Shown here one piece after another: positions 60,121 through 64,000 of a stretch of 64,000 nt of DNA. Source of the stretch: DAISVY01 sp036826635 (GTDB lineage Bacteria; Zixibacteria; MSB-5A5; GN15; FEB-12); the NCBI GenBank assembly GCA_036826635.1, contig DAISVY010000009.1, positions 112,004 to 176,003 of the forward strand, in the 5' to 3' direction. Each line of letters begins with the position of its first letter. The first letter of the stretch is position 1. A program made the position numbers and the translations under genes. The notes below the pieces were generated by a model. It was not told the origin of the DNA. It did not search any database and saw only the letters and a program-made list of their open reading frames with translations.

Positions 60121-61359
60121 ATGGCACTCCGACTCGTCCCATTTATCCGGCAATTCAACCGAAATCTATGGATTTTGTGTATCGGTTGGTTTGTCGGGTC
60201 GATGGGCTTCGCCGCTTCTATCCCCTTTTTGTCTATATATTTTCATGGCGAGTTGGGGCTCTCGACTACCCAGATCGGCGTATTTTTCGCTGTCATGGCC
60301 GTGGTGCGCTCGGTTTTTCAAATGGCCGGGGGCGAGTTGTCCGATCACATCGGGCGGGTCGGCATATTGATCTACTCTCAGCTTCTCCGCGGGGTGAGTT
60401 TTGTCTTAATAGCTCTGGCGGTTGATTTCCATTGGGGATTCTGGGCTATTGCCGGTCTGGTGGCCGTCAATTCCATTTTTGGCGCTTTCTTTATGCCGGC
60501 CGTGAATGCTCTGGTTTCGGATATTTTACCCCCGGAGAAACGGCTCGACGGTTATGCCATCACCCGGACCGGGGGAAATCTGGGCTGGGCGGCCGGGCCG
60601 GCTCTGGGCGGTTTCCTGGTGCATTCTTCCTACGGGTTACTCTTTTACATTTCGGCCGGAATTACTTTTGTATCGGGTTTGATTTTCCTGTTCTTTTTCA
60701 CTGTTCCGAAACCCATTACCCCTCAGGAATCTTTCAAAATTTCTGACCTGTTGGCGGTGCGCAAAGATACTTACCTGGCCACTCACTGTGTGCTGGTGTT
60801 GTTCCTGTACCTGGTCGTGGCTCAGCTTGTGGCCCCGTTTTCTCTCTATACGGTTGAGATGGTAGGCATTCCCGAAGCACAACTGGGGTTGCTGTTTACA
60901 CTGAACGGTCTGATGGTCGGGTTGCTACAGATTCCCGTGACGCGGCTGCTGGGGAATTTTCGCTTTACCGTCCAGCTTGCCATCGGGGCATTGCTGTATT
61001 TCATCGGCTACGGGGCTCTCGGTTTGATGACCGACTACATGTTCTTTGTCCTGGTTATGCTGGTGGTTACGACCGGTGAAGTGTTCATGTCGCCACCATC
61101 GTTGACTCTTACCTCGCGATTGGCACCCGAAGGACGAACCGGTCGCTACATGGGTATATACGGTTTCTTCGTGACGGCCGGTTGGTCGCTGGGGCCTCTG
61201 TACGGCGGCTATTTCCTCGATAAGTTCGAATACGATCCGGCTTTGGCCTGGTTGTTGATTTCCTCTCTGGCGGCCGTGTCGGCGATTGGATATGTCTGGT
61301 TCGGGCGGTTTTTGCCGGCCAGGTTCAACCGGAAAGACGCATCACTTGATAATGGCTAA
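60121..61359 (+). CDS. Major facilitator superfamily transporter
   Basis: A 412-residue protein with 12 predicted TM helices. The loop after the second helix carries 'GGELSDHIGRVGILIY', which matches the MFS motif A pattern (GxLaDrxGrkxxl). The central cytosolic loop (about 195-212) has PKPITPQESF. It is probably a drug or metabolite exporter of the DHA type, but the substrate cannot be told. The promoter at 60083-60111 leaves almost no leader. The 3' end overlaps the end of the next, convergent gene by 18 nt. Confidence 0.92.
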   Translation: MALRLVPFIRQFNRNLWILCIGWFVGSMGFAASIPFLSIYFHGELGLSTTQIGVFFAVMAVVRSVFQMAGGELSDHIGRVGILIYSQLLRGVSFVLIALAVDFHWGFWAIAGLVAVNSIFGAFFMPAVNALVSDILPPEKRLDGYAITRTGGNLGWAAGPALGGFLVHSSYGLLFYISAGITFVSGLIFLFFFTVPKPITPQESFKISDLLAVRKDTYLATHCVLVLFLYLVVAQLVAPFSLYTVEMVGIPEAQLGLLFTLNGLMVGLLQIPVTRLLGNFRFTVQLAIGALLYFIGYGALGLMTDYMFFVLVMLVVTTGEVFMSPPSLTLTSRLAPEGRTGRYMGIYGFFVTAGWSLGPLYGGYFLDKFEYDPALAWLLISSLAAVSAIGYVWFGRFLPARFNRKDASLDNG

Positions 61360-63930
61360 TTTGCCGATTTGAGTTCGTCCGTCGGATTCTACTACCCAAT
61401 AATACAGCCCGGAGACCACCGTTTGCGTGTTGCGAGTGATCAGGTCCCAGGTTTCGTGCATGGAGCCCGGTCCTCCCTCGGGGTAGTTGTGATCTATTTC
61501 TCGGATTTGGTCACCGTCGATTGAGTATATGAAGATTTTGCATACGGACGGCAGATTGGTGAAATGAATACGGCGGGCCCAGTCCGGGGCTTTGGTGCGA
61601 TCCCGATTTTCATATCCGCGCTGGGCGTAGCTGGCATCTATGCGGTAGGGATTAGGGTAGACGTATACGTCGAGCTGGTTTGCCTCTACACTGTCGACCG
61701 GATTCTGCGCGTATTCCTCGATGGCGTTGTTGAGCGGATTTGTCTCCAGTGAATTCAGACCAGATTTGGGCGAGCCGAAATCGAAAGCCGTTACGGCGAC
61801 ATAATACGGGACAGTAGGCAACACATTCTCGAACACGTACTCATATTCGTAGAATTTGGGGAGCGGTTCGCCATAGTCGTATGTGAGGTCTTCTTTTTGC
61901 CACAATTCCGGATTGGTGCCCGGGTTGCGAGCCAGCGAATCGACCTTGTGGATACCGCCGGGTTCGTTCAGGGACGACTGGTTAAAATCCTGCCGTTCGA
62001 AGTAATAGTGAATACCTTCGTAATACAAAGGATGCGCCCGGGTGTATGACAAAGGGTAAAAGAGGGTGTCGTCGTACATTTCGTACAACTGCTCCCGCGT
62101 GTACGGAATCTCGTCACGTACCCAGGTTCCTTCGTTGTTCACGATCTTCCAGACGAAACGACTGTAATTTTCCCGATCATAAGACCGCAGCATAGTGAAG
62201 CTGGACGACCGGTCGTCCAGGGCGGAATACACGCGGTAGCCCTCGAAATCCACGATGCCGGTGAAACGGTCGGGTTCTGTTTCGGAATAATAACCGTTCC
62301 AGCGAACCGTGAGCTTTCCGACCGACGGAATAACCCGTATCCGCGGGGCTGGCGGAGCTCCCGCTCCGCGAAAGTCAGGAACGCCGTCGCCTCGATACCA
62401 AAACGTGTCCGATTCAACATCGTCGGTATCCGGGTTTACCAATACATATTCTCCCCGGTAACCATCGTCATCGGTATCATACCCCGGGTTGTCATAGACC
62501 CAGGAGGCCCAGCGGGCGTTAAGGGCCAGATCAGAAAAGTTGAGACTGTTGTAATAATTCTGAGGCTGATGCGGGTCCCACAGATCGGCGAAATCGGTCG
62601 GGTTTTGATGAAAATTTTCACCGCCCACCCAGGCGAAGGTTACCGGTAATGATTGTCCGGGATCGACATAAAAAGGACCGAATGACAGAAGATATCGACA
62701 GTCGAAACCGTCGGCATATTCCTCGGCCTCGGTCGGGGGTGGCAGCCAGCCATCGGCGGTATGACTTACGGCGATTTCCATAAGGTTGTAGTCGAACTCA
62801 CGATGGCTCAGCACGTAGTACTTGTTGCAATCGCCTTCCGGCGTACCCAGACGAGCACCGAAACTTCTCAGCGGATCGCCCTGAGTGCCCTGGTGTCTCG
62901 GTCCGAAATCATCGGCCGGGTTATCATAGTTGGTTATCCACCAGTTGAACGAGTAGTTGAGCGAGTCGGAAGGGGTGCGAACAACCCTGACCCCGGCGAC
63001 CGATCTCGTGGAATAAAGGTCCCACGAGTTGGCATCATTGTGTGACGGATCACCGTCGTTGTCGGCGTGATAGGCTATATTTACGGTGTCTTCGAACCAC
63101 GGAACTTCCGGGCAGGGATGCGTTTTATAAAAGCCGACGATATCGTCCTGCCAGCCTTCGGGGTTCAATCGACTGACGTGCAAAGCATCGCCGTCCACCC
63201 AAATGCCGATGTATAGATCATTGAGGCGATTAAGGCCAATGTTGGTGATTCTGTAATCGAAGAGGATGAAATCGTCGCAATACTCGTAGCTCCAGGCCAT
63301 GGACCGCTGCGTTATTTTCAAATCCAGTGGTATGTGTCCGCGCTGGTCGGTGTCATCACGGCCGACCAGTCGGGGATCTGTCAGGGTGTCGTAATACTGG
63401 CAGATAATGTCCTCTTCGGAATATGCCTCAATGTCCGGGTTGTAGAATTTGCTGGCGGGATCAATCGACGCATAAGTAAATTGCCCGCCCAACTCCGGTA
63501 TCTCGGGCCAGAATTCGCTGGTTTCGTACATGTCTTCAGACCCGCAGGAGACCAGCGTGTCATGATTGACTACCGCCCCGATCCAGAAAGCCCCTATCCA
63601 GAGATAAACCAGATTGCTGTTTCGGGGATACTCGCATGAGGGGATAAGATCACCCGTGAAAGGGTCTTCAATCGTCTGGCCCCCGGTTCCGAAGGTCCCG
63701 TTGTTGGCCACACCGAGTTGCATATTGCCTCGGCTGTGGGCGGCATACAGCACTACCGGGTCAGTGGCCGCACCGGATACGCGCTGACGCTCGAGGCTCT
63801 GGTTTTTGGGCGATTTAAGGACCGTTCTGGCGGTCGACGATGTTACCCCGCACATCAGGGCCAATAACACGACGAATCCGAGAGTGAACCGTCCCGGTCC
63901 GATCTTACGCGCGATTGCGAACTCCGGCAT
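61342..63930 (-). CDS. Large secreted protein with FlgD-like C-terminal sorting-type domain
   Basis: An 862-residue protein. A signal peptide (about 12-35) is followed by several beta-rich domains with many Asp/Tyr/Trp residues; no catalytic motif is seen. The C-terminus (about 770-862) has YVYPNPYR, then TNLPSVCKIFIYSIDG, then MHETWDLITRNTQTVVSGLYY, then TQIGKLAIIK. This pattern is the FlgD-like Ig fold used as a type IX-like secretion tail in FCB bacteria. No ribosome binding site is visible, and the upstream gene's stop lies 8 nt before the start codon, so translation is probably coupled. The 3' end overlaps the MFS gene by 18 nt. Confidence 0.8.
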   Translation of the reverse strand: MPEFAIARKIGPGRFTLGFVVLLALMCGVTSSTARTVLKSPKNQSLERQRVSGAATDPVVLYAAHSRGNMQLGVANNGTFGTGGQTIEDPFTGDLIPSCEYPRNSNLVYLWIGAFWIGAVVNHDTLVSCGSEDMYETSEFWPEIPELGGQFTYASIDPASKFYNPDIEAYSEEDIICQYYDTLTDPRLVGRDDTDQRGHIPLDLKITQRSMAWSYEYCDDFILFDYRITNIGLNRLNDLYIGIWVDGDALHVSRLNPEGWQDDIVGFYKTHPCPEVPWFEDTVNIAYHADNDGDPSHNDANSWDLYSTRSVAGVRVVRTPSDSLNYSFNWWITNYDNPADDFGPRHQGTQGDPLRSFGARLGTPEGDCNKYYVLSHREFDYNLMEIAVSHTADGWLPPPTEAEEYADGFDCRYLLSFGPFYVDPGQSLPVTFAWVGGENFHQNPTDFADLWDPHQPQNYYNSLNFSDLALNARWASWVYDNPGYDTDDDGYRGEYVLVNPDTDDVESDTFWYRGDGVPDFRGAGAPPAPRIRVIPSVGKLTVRWNGYYSETEPDRFTGIVDFEGYRVYSALDDRSSSFTMLRSYDRENYSRFVWKIVNNEGTWVRDEIPYTREQLYEMYDDTLFYPLSYTRAHPLYYEGIHYYFERQDFNQSSLNEPGGIHKVDSLARNPGTNPELWQKEDLTYDYGEPLPKFYEYEYVFENVLPTVPYYVAVTAFDFGSPKSGLNSLETNPLNNAIEEYAQNPVDSVEANQLDVYVYPNPYRIDASYAQRGYENRDRTKAPDWARRIHFTNLPSVCKIFIYSIDGDQIREIDHNYPEGGPGSMHETWDLITRNTQTVVSGLYYWVVESDGRTQIGKLAIIK

Positions 63931-63938
63931 AAGACAAT

Positions 63939-64000
63939 TTACAGGATAATAGCGATTTTGCCAATCTGGGTATTACCGTTTTCATCCTCAACCGTCCAAT
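63939..64000 (-). CDS. C-terminal end of a second secreted protein of the same type (cut by window edge)
   Basis: Twenty residues are visible, ending TQIGKIAIIL before a TAA at 63939-63941. The tail matches the end of the downstream 862-residue protein (TQIGKLAIIK), so it is a tandem paralogue in the same operon. The rest lies outside the window. Confidence 0.75.
   Translation of the reverse strand, partial: WTVEDENGNTQIGKIAIIL

Noticed and set aside
61564..63639. Plus-strand frames under the 862-residue secreted protein gene
   Set aside because: Short, without ribosome binding sites or domains; shadows of the minus-strand gene.
1..64000. CRISPR arrays, tRNA and rRNA genes, insertion sequences
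   Set aside because: I looked for spaced direct repeats, tRNA-like cloverleafs and transposase motifs in the gaps and found none. A covariance-model search would be needed to exclude small RNAs.

Overview
The window looks like a chromosomal segment of an uncultured, strict or facultative anaerobic Gram-negative bacterium of the FCB group. Candidate phylum Zixibacteria or a close relative is my best guess, on gene content only. Supporting signs are the GWxTD-domain proteins, secreted proteins with dockerin-like tails, secreted proteins with FlgD-like/type IX-like C-terminal domains, several TonB C-terminal-domain proteins, a pyruvate:ferredoxin oxidoreductase and a membrane pyrophosphatase. 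Base composition and codon use look uniform throughout. I saw no rRNA, tRNA, CRISPR array, insertion sequence or prophage.

Layout: 1-996 is the start of a polysaccharide flippase gene (minus strand, cut by the window edge). 1091-9477 is an envelope energy-transduction region: a lipoprotein with three degenerate TonB-C-like repeats, a small membrane protein, then TPR protein, membrane protein, ExbB, ExbD, ExbD and TonB, followed by a periplasmic protein that is little more than a TonB-C domain. 9678-15302 holds a small Cys-rich zinc-ribbon protein, a Ski2/Hel308-like helicase with a winged-helix-like C-terminus, and a Lon-like protease whose ATPase motifs are degenerate while its protease dyad is intact. 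15622-22348 encodes three large secreted proteins ending in the same dockerin-like module, one of them an M1 metallopeptidase.

22491-28171 is miaB, a hybrid sensor kinase homologue lacking the phospho-acceptor His, and an HDOD protein with a DHp-like C-terminus. 28225-30984 is aroC and an M17 aminopeptidase. On the minus strand, 31067-33025 holds a PD40 beta-propeller protein and a beta-barrel protein, and 33187-37940 holds nifJ, dcd and an Rrf2 regulator. 38202-42026 holds a corrinoid adenosyltransferase, trxB and hppA. 42508-48437 is a TolC/MacA/MacB-type efflux operon with two separate FtsX-type permeases. 48559-51339 encodes two GWxTD proteins. On the minus strand, 51426-52953 encodes two DUF1573-like proteins, one with an in-frame UGA that probably specifies selenocysteine.

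53110-60075 is an ABC-2 exporter, M20 and M29 peptidases, a ferritin-like protein, remnants of an SDR gene and a CheW-like gene, and a GT-B glycosyltransferase. 60121-64000 is an MFS transporter and two tandem secreted proteins with the same C-terminal sorting-type tail.

The strongest candidates for something undescribed are: (1) the UGA-containing DUF1573-like gene, with a bSECIS-type hairpin at standard spacing and a Cys-Gly-Cys paralogue next door; (2) the zinc ribbon, helicase and degenerate Lon cluster; (3) the split signalling pair after miaB. All function calls come from reading motifs by eye; no database search was run.
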